Of a stretch of DNA of 64,000 nt, positions 19,173-30,113 are shown in pieces (within the stretch, counting starts at the first letter, position 1; every line of letters starts with the position of its first letter). The position numbers were made by a program, and so were the translations under genes. Location: positions 1 through 64,000 of the forward strand of contig NZ_JAFREM010000008.1 of the NCBI RefSeq assembly GCF_017377575.1, read 5' to 3'. The stretch is from Candidatus Enterococcus moelleringii (GTDB lineage Bacteria > Bacillota > Bacilli > Lactobacillales > Enterococcaceae). The notes beneath the pieces were generated by a model, which did not search any database, was not told the origin of the DNA, and saw nothing but the letters and a program-made list of their open reading frames with translations.

Positions 19173-19198
19173 CGAAAATATGTTCGGTATGCTATAAT
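19173..19198 (+). promoter_or_regulatory. LexA (SOS) box and extended -10 promoter of uvrBA
   Basis: CGAAAATATGTTCG (19173-19186) matches the Gram-positive LexA box CGAACRNRYGTTCG except for one base. It is followed six bases later by TATAAT (19193-19198), which has a TG dinucleotide in the extended -10 position. The box covers the spacer and -35 area, so LexA would block the promoter until DNA damage. Confidence 0.85.
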
Positions 19199-19252
19199 TT
19201 ATCACTGAGAATTCTTCTCTTATTATATAGAAGAAAAAAGGAGGACGTTTGT

Positions 19253-21244
19253 GTGATAGAAAGAGAAACAGGGAATATTTTTGACCTTCATTCCAAATAT
19301 GAACCCGCAGGAGATCAGCCGGTGGCGATCAGCCAATTATCAGAAGGGCTCGTAAATGGAAAAAAAGCACAAATTCTCTTGGGAGCAACTGGAACGGGTA
19401 AAACCTACACCATTTCCAATGTAATCAAGGAAGTAAATAAACCGACTTTGATCATTGCTCACAATAAAACGTTAGCTGGCCAGCTGTATGGAGAGTTTAA
19501 AGAATTCTTTCCTAATAATGCTGTTGAATACTTTGTTAGTTACTATGATTATTATCAACCTGAAGCCTATGTACCCTCCAGTGACACCTATATTGAAAAA
19601 GACTCCAGTATCAATGACGAAATAGACAAATTGCGTCATTCGGCTACAAGTGCGTTGCTTGAGCGGAATGATGTTATTGTTGTAGCATCCGTCTCTTGTA
19701 TTTTTGGTTTGGGGTCACCGAAAGAATACCAAGAGCAAGTCGTATCCTTGCGTGTCGGGATGGAAATGGACCGCAATCAATTGCTGCGAAAGCTGATTGA
19801 TATTCAATTCGAACGCAACGATATTGATTTCCAACGGGGACGTTTCCGGGTTCGAGGAGATGTTGTAGAAATTTTTCCGGCTTCCCGTGATGAACGAGCT
19901 TTGCGGGTAGAATTTTTCGGTGATGAAATCGATCGGATTCGTGAAGTCGATGCATTAACAGGTGAAGTAATGGGTGAGACTGAGCACGTGGCGATCTTCC
20001 CAGCTACTCACTTTTTAACTAATGAGCACAATTTGGAAGTGGCCATCAACAACATTCAAAAAGAATTAGCAGATCGCTTAGCAGTATTGCGCAGTGAGAA
20101 TAAATTGCTGGAGGCTCAACGGTTAGAACAGCGGACGAATTACGACATCGAGATGCTGCAGGAAATGGGCTATACTTCAGGGATTGAAAACTATTCCCGC
20201 CACATGGATGGACGTAAGGAAGGCGAACCGCCGTTTACTTTGATTGATTTCTTTCCAGATGATTTCTTGATGGTTATTGACGAATCCCACGTAACTATGC
20301 CGCAAGTTCGGGGAATGTACAATGGTGACCGGGCCAGAAAGCAAATGCTGGTAGATTATGGTTTCCGCCTGCCATCGGCTTTAGATAACCGACCATTACG
20401 TTTGGAAGAATTCGAAGAGCGGGTCAATCAAATTGTCTACGTTTCGGCGACACCAGGTCCTTATGAAGATACTCAGACCGATACAGTGGTGGAACAAATC
20501 ATTCGACCAACCGGATTATTGGATCCTGTCATTGAAGTACGACCAATCATGGGACAAATTGATGATTTAGTTGGCGAAATCAATGAACGAGCCGAACGAA
20601 ACGAACGGGTCTTCGTAACCACCTTGACGAAAAAAATGTCTGAAGACTTAACAGATTACTTTAAAGAGCTGGGAATCAAAGTGAAGTATCTCCACAGCGA
20701 TATCAAAACTCTCGAGCGTACCGAGATCATCCGCGATTTGCGTCTAGGCAAGTTTGATGTGTTGATTGGTATCAACCTGCTAAGAGAAGGCTTGGATGTG
20801 CCTGAGGTGTCTTTAGTGGCCATTTTGGATGCCGATAAAGAAGGCTTCCTCCGCAGTGAACGTTCACTGGTCCAAACTATTGGTCGGGCAGCCCGCAACT
20901 CTGATGGTCGCGTAATCATGTATGCCGATAAGGTAACAGATTCGATGCAGCGTGCAATGGATGAAACAGCTCGTCGTCGGGAAATCCAGAATCAATACAA
21001 TCTTGATCATGGAATTGAACCGAAGACGATCATTAAAGAAATTCGTGATCTGATTGCTATCAGCAAGGTTGCTGAAGAAGTTGGGGCGTATGATATTAGT
21101 TCTTATGATGATCTATCTATCGAAGAACGCAGACTGATGATTGAAAAATTAGAAGACGAAATGCGGGAGGCTGCTAAAACTCTTGACTTTGAAACCGCCG
21201 CGTCTTTACGTGATACTATCCTAGAGTTAAAAGCAGCTGAGTAA
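19253..21244 (+). CDS. uvrB: UvrABC excision nuclease subunit B
   Basis: UvrB is the damage-verifying helicase-like subunit of nucleotide excision repair. The 663-residue protein shows Walker A GATGTGKT (about 43-50), the beta-hairpin region [21 protein letters not shown], the DESH box, helicase motifs V/VI (GRAARN) and a C-terminal UVR domain (about 620-660) that contacts UvrC. Translation starts at GTG 19253 with AAGGAGG upstream; a GTG two bases earlier runs into a stop. uvrA follows after 33 bases, and the pair shares the LexA-controlled promoter. Confidence 0.96.
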   Translation: MIERETGNIFDLHSKYEPAGDQPVAISQLSEGLVNGKKAQILLGATGTGKTYTISNVIKEVNKPTLIIAHNKTLAGQLYGEFKEFFPNNAVEYFVSYYDYYQPEAYVPSSDTYIEKDSSINDEIDKLRHSATSALLERNDVIVVASVSCIFGLGSPKEYQEQVVSLRVGMEMDRNQLLRKLIDIQFERNDIDFQRGRFRVRGDVVEIFPASRDERALRVEFFGDEIDRIREVDALTGEVMGETEHVAIFPATHFLTNEHNLEVAINNIQKELADRLAVLRSENKLLEAQRLEQRTNYDIEMLQEMGYTSGIENYSRHMDGRKEGEPPFTLIDFFPDDFLMVIDESHVTMPQVRGMYNGDRARKQMLVDYGFRLPSALDNRPLRLEEFEERVNQIVYVSATPGPYEDTQTDTVVEQIIRPTGLLDPVIEVRPIMGQIDDLVGEINERAERNERVFVTTLTKKMSEDLTDYFKELGIKVKYLHSDIKTLERTEIIRDLRLGKFDVLIGINLLREGLDVPEVSLVAILDADKEGFLRSERSLVQTIGRAARNSDGRVIMYADKVTDSMQRAMDETARRREIQNQYNLDHGIEPKTIIKEIRDLIAISKVAEEVGAYDISSYDDLSIEERRLMIEKLEDEMREAAKTLDFETAASLRDTILELKAAE

Positions 21245-21277
21245 AAGAATAAACGTATTTGTGAATAGGAGAGAATT

Positions 21278-24106
21278 ATGGCAAACGATAAAATAGTGAT
21301 TCATGGTGCCCGGGCTCATAATTTGAAAAATATAGACGTGACAATTCCCCGTGACAAAATGGTTGTTGTCACGGGCTTGTCTGGATCAGGAAAAAGCTCA
21401 TTGGCTTTTGATACCTTATATGCTGAAGGTCAACGGCGTTATGTAGAAAGTCTTTCAGCTTATGCCCGTCAGTTTTTGGGTCAAATGGATAAACCAGATG
21501 TCGATAGTATCGATGGCTTAAGTCCAGCAATTTCCATCGATCAAAAAACGACTAGTAAAAACCCTCGTTCGACTGTCGGAACGGTAACCGAAATTAATGA
21601 TTACTTGCGCCTATTGTATGCCCGAGTTGGACATCCGATTTGTCCGAATGATCATATCGAAATTACTTCCCAATCAGTGGAACAAATGGTGGATAAAGTT
21701 TTAGAACTGCCAGATCGCACGAAAATTCAAATTTTAGCACCAGTGGTTGTGAAGAAAAAAGGCCAGCACAAAAAAGTTTTTGAAATGATCCAACGGGAAG
21801 GCTATGTCAGAATGCGGGTAGATGGAGAAGTCTATGACGTATCTGAAGCTCCAGCATTAGAAAAAAATAAAAAGCATGATATCGCCATTGTGATTGACCG
21901 GATTGTAGTTAAGGAAGGAATTCGTTCTCGCTTATTTGATTCCTTTGAAGCAGCTTTACGTCTAGCAGACGGCTATGCCTTGGTTGACGTCGTTGGACAA
22001 GAAGAAATGCTGTTTAGTGAACACTATGCTTGTCCTTACTGTGGTTTTACAGTAGGTGAATTAGAGCCGCGCCTGTTCTCCTTTAATGCTCCCTTTGGTG
22101 CTTGTCCTGAATGTGACGGTCTAGGATTGAAGCTGGAAGTCGATCAAGAACTAGTGATTCCTGATCCAACTAAGACTTTGAGAAAAGGAGCCTTAATTCC
22201 TTGGAATCCGATTAGTTCTCAGTATTATCCTCAAATGTTGGAGCAGGCTTGCTTAAGCTTTGGGATCGATATGGATACACCATTTGAAGATTTGCCTGAA
22301 GAACACCAAGAAATCATTCTTCATGGTTCAAACGGCGAGCATTTCCATTTTCATTACGAAAATGATTTTGGTGGTGTGCGGGATGTAGAAGTACCTTTTG
22401 AAGGGATTCTGCCTAACATCGATCGCCGTTACCGTGAAACCAATAGTGATTTCACTCGTGAACAAATGCGCTTGTATATGACTGAATTAAAGTGCCAAGC
22501 TTGTCATGGTTTACGTTTGAATCCTCAGGCTTTATCTGTACAAGTAAATGGAACAAACATTGGTCAAGTTAGTGAAGACTCAATTAATCAAGCTTTAGAA
22601 TTCTTTGAAGGTTTGAGTTTGAGTGAACAAGAGACTATGATTGCTCGACCAATCTTAAAAGAAATTGGTGATCGTCTAACCTTCTTGCGAAATGTTGGAT
22701 TGGAATACTTAACCTTAAGTCGGGCAGCTGGAACCTTATCCGGCGGTGAGGCGCAGCGAATTCGTTTGGCTACTCAAATCGGTTCGAACCTATCAGGTGT
22801 GTTGTACATTCTAGATGAACCTTCCATCGGATTGCATCAAAGAGATAACGATCGCCTAATCCATTCGTTGAAAAAAATGCGGGATCTAGGTAATACCTTA
22901 ATTGTGGTGGAACACGATGAAGACACGATGCGTGCTGCGGATTATTTGATTGATGTAGGGCCTGGTGCCGGTGATCAAGGCGGCGAAATCGTAGCTGCTG
23001 GGACACCAGAAGAGGTTGCTAAAAATAATAACTCGTTGACTGGACAATATTTATCCGGCAAACGCCAAATTCCGGTTCCAAAAGAACGCCGCAAAGGAAA
23101 TGGCAAAGCCGTTAAAGTTACGGGTGCCGCTGAGAACAACTTGAAGAATCTGGATGTTGAATTCCCATTAGGCAAATTTGTAGCTGTAACGGGTGTATCC
23201 GGCTCTGGCAAGTCAACGTTAGTCAACCAGATTTTGAAAAAAGCATTAGCACAAAAGCTGAACCGTAATTCAAACAAACCTGGCAAATACAAAAAAATCA
23301 CCGGGTACAAAACGATTGAGAAGCTGGTGGATATCGATCAAAGTCCAATCGGACGGACACCGCGTAGTAATCCAGCAACTTACACCAGTGTCTTTGATGA
23401 CATTCGTGATTTATTCGCTAAAACGAATGAAGCGAAAATTCGCGGATATAAAAAAGGTCGTTTTAGCTTTAATGTTAAAGGTGGACGTTGCGAAGCTTGT
23501 CGCGGAGACGGGATCATTAAGATCGAAATGCATTTTTTGCCTGATGTTTATGTTCCTTGCGAAGTGTGCCATGGCAAACGCTACAATTCTGAAACCTTGG
23601 AAGTGCATTACAAAGGTAAAAACATTGCAGACATTTTAGAAATGACGGTTGAAGATGCGGTTGAATTCTTTAGCCCTATCCCTAAGATTCGCCGCAAGCT
23701 GCAAACAATAGTAGATGTTGGTTTAGGTTATGTAACGATGGGACAGCCTGCAACAACCTTATCTGGTGGTGAAGCCCAACGGATGAAGCTGGCTAGCGAG
23801 CTGCACAAAAACTCTAACGGAAAAAACTTTTACATTTTGGATGAACCGACAACTGGACTGCACACAGATGATATTGCTCGTCTGTTAAAGGTCTTAGAAC
23901 GGTTTGTGGACGCCGGCAATACAGTCTTAGTGATCGAGCATAATTTGGACGTAATTAAATCCGCGGACTATGTGATTGATTTAGGACCTGAAGGCGGAGA
24001 TGGCGGCGGAACGATCCTTGCTACCGGTACGCCAGAAGAAATTGCGGAAGTTTCTGAGAGTTATACCGGTTATTACTTGAAAAAAGCGCTGGAAAGCGCA
24101 AAATAA
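21278..24106 (+). CDS. uvrA: UvrABC excision nuclease subunit A
   Basis: UvrA is the damage-sensing ABC-type ATPase of excision repair. The 942-residue protein has two ATPase modules: Walker [10 protein letters not shown] (about 32-40) and GVSGSGKST (about 640), with signatures [12 protein letters not shown] and [12 protein letters not shown]. Zinc-binding cysteine pairs CPYC/CPEC (about 252-280) and CEAC/CEVC (about 740-765) are intact. Length is normal. It is the second gene of uvrBA and is followed by a strong terminator. Confidence 0.97.
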   Translation: MANDKIVIHGARAHNLKNIDVTIPRDKMVVVTGLSGSGKSSLAFDTLYAEGQRRYVESLSAYARQFLGQMDKPDVDSIDGLSPAISIDQKTTSKNPRSTVGTVTEINDYLRLLYARVGHPICPNDHIEITSQSVEQMVDKVLELPDRTKIQILAPVVVKKKGQHKKVFEMIQREGYVRMRVDGEVYDVSEAPALEKNKKHDIAIVIDRIVVKEGIRSRLFDSFEAALRLADGYALVDVVGQEEMLFSEHYACPYCGFTVGELEPRLFSFNAPFGACPECDGLGLKLEVDQELVIPDPTKTLRKGALIPWNPISSQYYPQMLEQACLSFGIDMDTPFEDLPEEHQEIILHGSNGEHFHFHYENDFGGVRDVEVPFEGILPNIDRRYRETNSDFTREQMRLYMTELKCQACHGLRLNPQALSVQVNGTNIGQVSEDSINQALEFFEGLSLSEQETMIARPILKEIGDRLTFLRNVGLEYLTLSRAAGTLSGGEAQRIRLATQIGSNLSGVLYILDEPSIGLHQRDNDRLIHSLKKMRDLGNTLIVVEHDEDTMRAADYLIDVGPGAGDQGGEIVAAGTPEEVAKNNNSLTGQYLSGKRQIPVPKERRKGNGKAVKVTGAAENNLKNLDVEFPLGKFVAVTGVSGSGKSTLVNQILKKALAQKLNRNSNKPGKYKKITGYKTIEKLVDIDQSPIGRTPRSNPATYTSVFDDIRDLFAKTNEAKIRGYKKGRFSFNVKGGRCEACRGDGIIKIEMHFLPDVYVPCEVCHGKRYNSETLEVHYKGKNIADILEMTVEDAVEFFSPIPKIRRKLQTIVDVGLGYVTMGQPATTLSGGEAQRMKLASELHKNSNGKNFYILDEPTTGLHTDDIARLLKVLERFVDAGNTVLVIEHNLDVIKSADYVIDLGPEGGDGGGTILATGTPEEIAEVSESYTGYYLKKALESAK

Positions 24107-24110
24107 TTAT

Positions 24111-24158
24111 AAAGAAAAAATGCAATTCAAAGACTTAGCTTTGATTGCATTTTTCTTT
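24111..24158 (+). terminator. Terminator of uvrBA
   Basis: Long stem with arms containing AAAAAATGCAAT and ATTGCATTTTT plus CAAAG/CTTTG near the loop, ending in a T run. The promoter of the following D-Asp ligase gene lies in its right arm. Confidence 0.88.
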
Positions 24159-24168
24159 ATGGTATGAT
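24141..24168 (+). promoter_or_regulatory. Promoter of the D-Asp ligase-racemase unit
   Basis: TTGATT (24141-24146) and TATGAT (24163-24168) are 16 bases apart, and TG precedes the -10 in the extended position. The -35 overlaps the uvrA terminator. Confidence 0.6.
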
Positions 24169-24201
24169 AATCAAGGATTAAGACGAGAAGGTGTAGTGAA
24201 G

Positions 24202-25458
24202 ATGAATAGACAGCAAAATTTTGTACCAATTTTATTAGGAAGCGACATCAACGTTTATGGGATGGCGCGCTCTTTTCATGAAGCATACGGTTTGGTTAGT
24301 GAAGCCTATGCTGGATTGCAATTAGCTCCGACAAAGTATTCAAAAATTGTGAACGTTCATACGATAGCAGGATTTGATAAAGATCCGGTATTTATTGAAG
24401 AAATGCGGAAGCTGGGAAAAGAAAAATACAACGACCCAAAAACCAAATACTTGTTGATTGCTTGTGGTGACGGATATGCTGAACTAGTCTCACTGCATAA
24501 GGAAGAATTATCAGAATGGTTTATTTGCCCATATATTGATTATGCGATGCTGCAACAATTAATCAGCAAAGTCAGTTTTTATGAAATCTGTGAAGAGTAC
24601 CAATTGCCTTACCCTAAAACCTTGATTGTTCGTGAAGAAATGCTGGAAAACGGTCGTTTAAATCAGGAATTGCCATTTTCGTTTCCAGTAGCTTTGAAGC
24701 CGGCTAATAGTGTAGAATGGCTGTCTGTCGATTTTGAAGGTCGGAAAAAAGCCTTTATTTTTGACACCCGTGAAGAATTTGATACAATTTTAGAGCGGAT
24801 TTATCAAGCAGGATACAAGAGTGAGATGATTGCTCAGGACTTCATACCGGGTGATGACTCTAATATGCGGGTATTGAACGCTTATGTGGACCAAGACCAT
24901 CAAGTTAGAATGATGTGCTTAGGTCATCCGCTGTTGGAAGATCCTTCACCGGAAGCAATTGGAAACTATGTGGCGATTATGCCGGAGTACAATGAAAAAA
25001 TTTATCAAACGATCAAGTCTTTCTTGGAGAAAATCGACTATACGGGATTTGCTAATTTCGATATGAAATACGACCCTCGCGACGGCGAGTACAAATTGTT
25101 TGAAATCAATTTGCGTCAAGGCCGCAGTAGTTTCTTTGTGACTTTGAATGGATTGAACTTGGCTCAATTTGTCACCGAGGATCGTGTATTCCAAGTACCA
25201 TTTTCTGAAACCATCTACGGAAAAGCTCAAGCTGATACCGCTATGTTGTGGATGGGAGTTCCGAAAGAAGTATTCGTGAAATTTGCCCGCGACAACGAAG
25301 ATAAGCAAAAAGCATTAGACCTTATTGAAAAGGACAAATGGGGGACAACCGTCTTTTATAAAAAAGATATGTCACCGATCCGCTGGGTACTAATGAAATA
25401 TATGTTTAGTAAATATAAAGGACGATTCAATTTGTTCTTTAAAGAGAAAGAAGGGTAA
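24202..25458 (+). CDS. D-aspartate ligase (ATP-grasp), peptidoglycan cross-bridge
   Basis: A 418-residue ATP-grasp carboxylate-amine ligase that I identify with the Asl-fm family of E. faecium. That enzyme adds D-Asp through its beta-carboxyl to the Lys of UDP-MurNAc-pentapeptide. Visible features are the N-terminal PILLGSDINVYGMARSFHE region, the ATP-grasp lysine segments (VALKPANS, about 158-165; AQDFIPGDDSNMR, about 212-224) and the metal-binding FEINLRQGRSS (about 295-305). The ATG at 24202 has GAGAAGG upstream and avoids an N-terminal extension that would read through the terminator. The aspartate racemase gene follows after three bases, which supplies the substrate and supports the call. 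Confidence 0.85.
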   Translation: MNRQQNFVPILLGSDINVYGMARSFHEAYGLVSEAYAGLQLAPTKYSKIVNVHTIAGFDKDPVFIEEMRKLGKEKYNDPKTKYLLIACGDGYAELVSLHKEELSEWFICPYIDYAMLQQLISKVSFYEICEEYQLPYPKTLIVREEMLENGRLNQELPFSFPVALKPANSVEWLSVDFEGRKKAFIFDTREEFDTILERIYQAGYKSEMIAQDFIPGDDSNMRVLNAYVDQDHQVRMMCLGHPLLEDPSPEAIGNYVAIMPEYNEKIYQTIKSFLEKIDYTGFANFDMKYDPRDGEYKLFEINLRQGRSSFFVTLNGLNLAQFVTEDRVFQVPFSETIYGKAQADTAMLWMGVPKEVFVKFARDNEDKQKALDLIEKDKWGTTVFYKKDMSPIRWVLMKYMFSKYKGRFNLFFKEKEG

Positions 25459-25461
25459 TGG

Positions 25462-26175
25462 TTGGAAAACTTCTTTAGCGTACTAGGCGGAATGGGAACG
25501 ATGGCAACCGAAAGCTTTGTTCGTTTGATTAATCATCGTATTAACGCTCATAAAGATCAGGATTACTTGAATTATGTTTTATTCAATCATGCAACTGTTC
25601 CTGACCGAACCGCCTATATTTTAGATAATGAGGCAGACAGCCCGCTGCCTTATCTATTAGATGATATTGAAAAGCAAAATTTGCTGAAACCAAATTTTAT
25701 TGTACTGACCTGTAATACGGCTCACTACTTTTTTGATACTATCCAAGGTGCGACGGATATTCCAGTGCTGCACATGCCTAGAGAAACTGCCCAGAAGTTG
25801 AAACAGGATAACCCTGAGGGAGGCAAAGTTGCTTTTCTAGGAACTGAAGGCAGTGTTAAGGCTGGTGTCTATCAAAAAGAATTGGAAAGACAAGGCTTCG
25901 AAGTTCTTATCCCGAATAAAGAATTGCAAACTAAGGTCAACAATTTGATTTATCGTGATGTAAAAGAAAAAGATTTTATTAACAAGGAATTATACTTGGA
26001 AATCTTATCGGATGTCTTTGACGTTTTAGGCTGTCAGCATGTTGTGCTGGGGTGCACGGAACTTTCATTGGTTCAGGAAGAAATGAAAGTCACGCCCTAT
26101 CCAGTGACTGATGCGCAATCAATTTTAGCCGATCTTACAATTGAATTAGCTTTAAAAAGCAGATCTTCTGATTAA
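25462..26175 (+). CDS. Aspartate racemase
   Basis: A 237-residue PLP-independent Asp/Glu racemase. The two catalytic cysteines are C84 ([10 protein letters not shown]) and C198 (VLGCTEL), and the N-terminal [12 protein letters not shown] substrate loop is present. It makes D-Asp for the ligase encoded three bases upstream. Translation appears to begin at TTG 25462, with AAGAAGGG about seven bases upstream; a nearby ATG at 25458 is out of frame. The terminator stem starts inside its last codons. Confidence 0.9.
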   Translation: MENFFSVLGGMGTMATESFVRLINHRINAHKDQDYLNYVLFNHATVPDRTAYILDNEADSPLPYLLDDIEKQNLLKPNFIVLTCNTAHYFFDTIQGATDIPVLHMPRETAQKLKQDNPEGGKVAFLGTEGSVKAGVYQKELERQGFEVLIPNKELQTKVNNLIYRDVKEKDFINKELYLEILSDVFDVLGCQHVVLGCTELSLVQEEMKVTPYPVTDAQSILADLTIELALKSRSSD

Positions 26176-26192
26176 AGAAGGTCTGTTTTTTT
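26160..26192 (+). terminator. Terminator after the aspartate racemase gene
   Basis: CAGATCTTCT and AGAAGGTCTG form a stem with one mismatch, followed by seven Ts. The left arm lies inside the end of the coding region. Confidence 0.78.
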
Positions 26193-26321
26193 GGAGAAAG
26201 CCCGAATTCTTAAGTGTATCAGAGTAATATGACTGATTATAAAAAAACACCGTGCTGATAAGGCTTTCATCGTTTTAACAGGAATTTAAGGAATAAATCG
26301 GTAGTAAAGACACGCCCGGAA

Positions 26322-26330
26322 TGATACAAT
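26322..26330 (+). promoter_or_regulatory. Extended -10 promoter of rapZ-yvcK-whiA
   Basis: TGATACAAT gives a TACAAT -10 with TG in the extended position, 28 bases before the rapZ ATG. No good -35 is seen at 16-18 bases upstream. Confidence 0.45.
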
Positions 26331-26357
26331 GTATAAGATGGAAAGGAGTGACACCAA

Positions 26358-27245
26358 ATGACAGAAAGTTTACATTTAGTGGTCATTACTGGAATGAGCG
26401 GCGCAGGTAAGACTGTAGCCATTCAGAGTTTTGAAGATATGGGGTACTTTTGTGTTGATAATATGCCCCCAGGATTAATCCCTAAATTTTGGGAATTGAT
26501 TCGTGAATCCGGAAAAGTAACAAAAATTGCTTTAGTAGTCGACTTACGCTCTCGAGCGTTTTTTGAAGAAATCCAAAATATGTTAGTGGAAATTGATAAC
26601 ACCGGCTTTATTGATACCAGCTTGCTTTTCTTGGACGCTTCGGATGAAGAACTGGTTTCACGCTATAAAGAAACCAGAAGAACGCATCCAATGGCGATGG
26701 ATGGATTAGTAACAGAGGGAATTCGTAAAGAGCGGGCAATCTTGGAGGATTTAAAAACCCGTGCTACTTTGGTAATTGATACTACCAATTTAACTCCGCG
26801 TCAATTACGGGAGAAAATTAACCATGAATTCAAACAAACAGATGATTTAGGGTTCCATATTGAGATGCTTTCTTTCGGTTTTAAGTATGGTTTGCCTATC
26901 GATGCAGATATTGTGATGGATGTGCGTTTTTTACCTAATCCTCATTACATTGCTGAACTTCGACCTAGAACGGGACTGGACAAAGAAGTTTACGATTATG
27001 TGATGTCTTTTCCTGAAACCGACGAATTCTACAACAACTTTGTTACTTTGTTAAAAAACATCTTGCCTGGTTATGTCAAAGAAGGTAAAAGTTCGTTAAC
27101 AATTGCTATTGGTTGTACTGGCGGACAGCATCGCTCAGTCGCCTTGAGTGAACGGGTAGGACATGCCTTGGAGGATTTGGATTACCGGGTAAATATCACT
27201 CATCGCGACAAGGACAAGCGGAAAGAGACGGTGAATCGTTCATGA
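26358..27245 (+). CDS. rapZ: RapZ/YvcJ-type nucleotide-binding protein
   Basis: A 295-residue P-loop protein with Walker A GMSGAGKT (about 10-17), the MPPGLIP and DLRSR motifs and the C-terminal [17 protein letters not shown] signature. In E. coli RapZ is an RNase adaptor that controls glmS mRNA through small RNAs; in Bacillus YvcJ is a GTPase/ATPase linked to competence. Its exact role in enterococci is not shown by the sequence. AAAGGAGTG precedes the ATG, and the stop overlaps the start of yvcK by four bases. Confidence 0.93.
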   Translation: MTESLHLVVITGMSGAGKTVAIQSFEDMGYFCVDNMPPGLIPKFWELIRESGKVTKIALVVDLRSRAFFEEIQNMLVEIDNTGFIDTSLLFLDASDEELVSRYKETRRTHPMAMDGLVTEGIRKERAILEDLKTRATLVIDTTNLTPRQLREKINHEFKQTDDLGFHIEMLSFGFKYGLPIDADIVMDVRFLPNPHYIAELRPRTGLDKEVYDYVMSFPETDEFYNNFVTLLKNILPGYVKEGKSSLTIAIGCTGGQHRSVALSERVGHALEDLDYRVNITHRDKDKRKETVNRS

Positions 27246-28240
27246 AAATGAAAACTTACCGCATCCGCAAGCCTAAAATCGTTGTAATCGGTGGTGGAAC
27301 AGGCTTGCCGGTTATTTTGAAAAGTCTCCGTAATCAAAGTGCTGATATCACGGCCGTAGTGACGGTGGCTGATGACGGCGGCAGCAGCGGTGAATTGAGA
27401 AATTCGATTGATATGGCTCCGCCGGGGGATTTAAGAAACGTGCTGGCGGCTTTGTCGGACATGCCTCGATTGTATGAAGATCTTTTTCAATATCGCTTTA
27501 AAGAAGAAGATAAGTTTTTAGCCAATCATACTATTGGCAACTTAATCATTGCGGCCCTTTCTGAAATGCGGGGCAGCACTTATGAAGCAATTCAATTGTT
27601 AGCACATATGTTGCATGTAGATGGACATGTATTTCCATCATCCGAAAAACCGTTAGTTCTTCATGCGGAATTCGAAGACGGAACAACGGTTGCTGGGGAA
27701 TCCAAAATTGCTTTAGATCGTAAAATCATTAAACGGGTGTATGTTACAGGCCATGGCGATGATCAAGACATTCACGCGGCTCGAAAAGTTGTCCAAAGCA
27801 TTAAAGACGCGGATATGGTAGTTTTGGGTCCTGGATCATTATTCACCAGCATCTTGCCTAATTTGGTGATTGGCGAAATTGGCGAAGCTGTTCGGACGAC
27901 TGACGCAGAAGTGGTATACATTTGTAATATCATGACGCAAAAAGGGGAAACGGAGCATTTTAGTGATGCCGATCATGTACGAGTACTTAATCAGCACCTA
28001 GATGATAAATTTGTTGATACGGTGTTGGTAAATACCGAAAAAGTACCAGAAGATTATATGAATCCTGAAGTTTATGATGAATACCTTGTTCAGGTAACTC
28101 ATGATTTTAATGGACTAAGAGAAGAAGGATGCCGAGTTGTCTCTACAGACTTCCTTAAATTGCGGGACGGCGGCGTTTTTCATGATGGAGATAAAGTAGT
28201 GGAAGAGTTATTTCGGATTGTTTTCGGTGCAAAAATTTAA
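27242..28240 (+). CDS. yvcK: YvcK/GlmR family regulator (gluconeogenesis factor)
   Basis: A 332-residue CofD-like Rossmann protein with the N-terminal [17 protein letters not shown] loop, VADDGGSSG and the [13 protein letters not shown] motif. In Bacillus the protein binds UDP-GlcNAc and steers carbon to peptidoglycan precursors by acting on GlmS. Having glmM and glmS in the same window is consistent with that role but does not prove it. ATGA overlap with rapZ indicates translational coupling; whiA follows after 15 bases. Confidence 0.93.
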   Translation: MKMKTYRIRKPKIVVIGGGTGLPVILKSLRNQSADITAVVTVADDGGSSGELRNSIDMAPPGDLRNVLAALSDMPRLYEDLFQYRFKEEDKFLANHTIGNLIIAALSEMRGSTYEAIQLLAHMLHVDGHVFPSSEKPLVLHAEFEDGTTVAGESKIALDRKIIKRVYVTGHGDDQDIHAARKVVQSIKDADMVVLGPGSLFTSILPNLVIGEIGEAVRTTDAEVVYICNIMTQKGETEHFSDADHVRVLNQHLDDKFVDTVLVNTEKVPEDYMNPEVYDEYLVQVTHDFNGLREEGCRVVSTDFLKLRDGGVFHDGDKVVEELFRIVFGAKI

Positions 28241-28255
28241 TAGGGGGCTTGAATC

Positions 28256-29191
28256 ATGTCATTTGCGGCTGAGGTAAAAAAAGAGCTCACTGGATTGGCC
28301 GTGCAAAAAGAATTAGCTAAAGCCGAATTAGCGGCCTTGATTCGGATGAATGGATCGCTTAGTTTAAGCAATCACCAATTCGTGTTAAACGTTCAAACAG
28401 AGAATGCAGCGATTGCTCGAAGACTTTTCACGCTATTAAAGGAGCATTACGGGGTACGCAGTGAACTATTGGTGCGTCGAAAAATGAAATTAAAGAAAAA
28501 CAATGTCTACATCGTGCGGTTAAAGCAAGAAACTCAGAGTATTTTAACTGATTTAGATATTATGGATGGCTCAATGTTCCAATCGCATATATCGCAAGAG
28601 TTAAAATCGGAAAATGAGAAAGTACGTGCTTATTTAAGAGGTGCGTTTCTGGCTTCTGGTTCAGTAAATAATCCAGAGACAAGCCGTTATCATTTAGAGA
28701 TTTCCTCTATTTATGAGGAACACAACCAAGACATTTGCGATTTATTGAATCAGTTTGATTTAAATGCCAGAACTCTGGCACGACGAAACGGATATATCAC
28801 CTATCTAAAAGGTGCTGAGAAAATCGCGGATTTTTTAATCTTGATTGGTGCAACCAACTCAATGCTGAAATTTGAGGATGTTCGGATCGTAAGAGATATG
28901 CGTAACTCGGTTAATCGTCTGGTTAATTGTGAGACAGCTAATATGAATAAGACGATTGATGCTGCTTCGAAGCAAATAGGAAATATTCGCTTTATTGAAG
29001 CGACAGTGGGTCTTCAATCATTACCGGAAAAATTACAGGAGATTGCAGAATTACGCATGCTGCATCCAGAGGTCAGTTTGAAAGAGCTTGGAGAAATGAT
29101 TCCATCAGGATCTATTTCAAAATCTGGAATCAATCATCGAATTCGAAAAATCAATGAGTTTGCTGAAGAGCTGAAAAAGAAGAGTATGTAA
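28256..29191 (+). CDS. whiA: WhiA DNA-binding protein
   Basis: A 311-residue WhiA: N-terminal LAGLIDADG-homing-endonuclease-like fold (about 1-215, with [14 protein letters not shown]) lacking nuclease residues, and a C-terminal helix-turn-helix (about 220-305, [16 protein letters not shown]). It acts as a transcription factor in actinomycetes and influences division and chromosome segregation in Bacillus. The rapZ-yvcK-whiA order is highly conserved in Firmicutes. A strong terminator follows immediately. Confidence 0.95.
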   Translation: MSFAAEVKKELTGLAVQKELAKAELAALIRMNGSLSLSNHQFVLNVQTENAAIARRLFTLLKEHYGVRSELLVRRKMKLKKNNVYIVRLKQETQSILTDLDIMDGSMFQSHISQELKSENEKVRAYLRGAFLASGSVNNPETSRYHLEISSIYEEHNQDICDLLNQFDLNARTLARRNGYITYLKGAEKIADFLILIGATNSMLKFEDVRIVRDMRNSVNRLVNCETANMNKTIDAASKQIGNIRFIEATVGLQSLPEKLQEIAELRMLHPEVSLKELGEMIPSGSISKSGINHRIRKINEFAEELKKKSM

Positions 29192-29236
29192 AAAACGTTA
29201 GTGAAAAGGGAAAAATCCCCTTCACTAACGTTTTTT
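29191..29236. terminator. Bidirectional terminator between whiA and the small acidic-protein gene
   Basis: Very long stem AAAACGTTAGTGAA/TTCACTAACGTTTT plus GGG/CCC near the loop, with T runs on both strands. It overlaps the last codons of the minus-strand gene. Confidence 0.92.
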
Positions 29237-29455
29237 GGTTTTAATGATTAATTCTTCCGATGGAATTCTTGTTTCTGGAAGAGCATCAACTAGAACGATC
29301 ACTTCATCTGATGACTGAACAAGTTCGAATCCTGATTGTTTTCTATGAGAAATAGTATCTTGCTCATTAGTGGAATCTGTTATAACCATTGTTTCGTTGA
29401 CTGGTTCTGTCGGTGGAAGCACAACCGGCATAGGAATATCAACTTCATTAGGCAT
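29225..29455 (-). CDS. Small acidic protein of unknown function
   Basis: A 76-residue, acidic, proline-rich protein that I do not recognise (start MPNEVDIPMPVVLPPTEP, end in TKKR). No signal peptide, membrane helix or cysteine is present. AAGGAGG lies about eight bases before the ATG, and the gene follows the DsbA-like gene by 15 bases, so both are likely translated from one mRNA. The C-terminal codons lie in the terminator stem shared with whiA. Confidence 0.65.
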   Translation of the reverse strand: MPNEVDIPMPVVLPPTEPVNETMVITDSTNEQDTISHRKQSGFELVQSSDEVIVLVDALPETRIPSEELIIKTKKR

Positions 29456-29470
29456 CGCAGTTCCTCCTTT

Positions 29471-29986
29471 TTAAAGGGACAAAAACTCCTTCAATTGATC
29501 CTGTGTAACGGATTCATCAAAAATGTGATCATCTACTAAAACGGTTGGTACAAATTTAATATTCGATTGTTCAGCTTCATTGCGAATTTCCTGCTGTAAA
29601 GCTTGATTTGGTTGCTGCTGCAAATGTAAAACTGTTTCAGCGTAATGGGCAACTTGTTCTAAACTCAATTCTTTCCACTCGTCTTGTGAAGCATAGACCT
29701 GTAGAATTTGCTGAAGGGCTTTATCAGAATCGCTGCTGATATATTCGTGCATTACATTTCCCCGTTGCAAGCTTTCCTTGTCTTTATCCAATAATTTGAT
29801 GATACGCTGTACTTTTCCATCAGCAACTGCCTGACCTAAAATCTCCTGTGATTCTTCAAACCATTGTTTACAAAATGGACAACGAAGGTTCATGAATTCA
29901 ATTATACGCTTTGGTGCCTGATCTGACCCGATTTTGATACCATTCAAATCGTTCACAAATTCAGGTTTAATGACTGAAATATCCAT
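29471..29986 (-). CDS. Cytosolic DsbA-family thioredoxin-like protein
   Basis: A 171-residue thioredoxin-fold protein with a DsbA-type helical insertion. The redox motif CPFC is at residues 36-39 and the cis-proline loop is KFVPTVLVD (about 145-152). There is no signal peptide or lipobox, so it should act in the cytosol. GGGAGGAAT precedes the ATG. It is transcribed with the 76-residue gene. The family includes Spx adaptor-like and stress-related proteins; which role applies here cannot be told. Confidence 0.82.
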   Translation of the reverse strand: MDISVIKPEFVNDLNGIKIGSDQAPKRIIEFMNLRCPFCKQWFEESQEILGQAVADGKVQRIIKLLDKDKESLQRGNVMHEYISSDSDKALQQILQVYASQDEWKELSLEQVAHYAETVLHLQQQPNQALQQEIRNEAEQSNIKFVPTVLVDDHIFDESVTQDQLKEFLSL

Positions 29987-30100
29987 TGATTAATTCCTCC
30001 CTTTGTCTCTAGTGTACAAGAAAATCGCAGGATTACAAACAAATAAATTTTTTTACTAAAACTAAAGCAATGGAGCATTTCAAAATTCAGCCAGCTAGTT

Positions 30101-30106
30101 TATAAT
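30101..30106 (+). promoter_or_regulatory. Probable -10 of the nifJ promoter
   Basis: TATAAT at 30101-30106 lies 140 bases before nifJ. The -35 (TTTCAA-like near 30078) is weak, which suits a regulated promoter. Confidence 0.45.
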
Positions 30107-30113
30107 AGATCCA

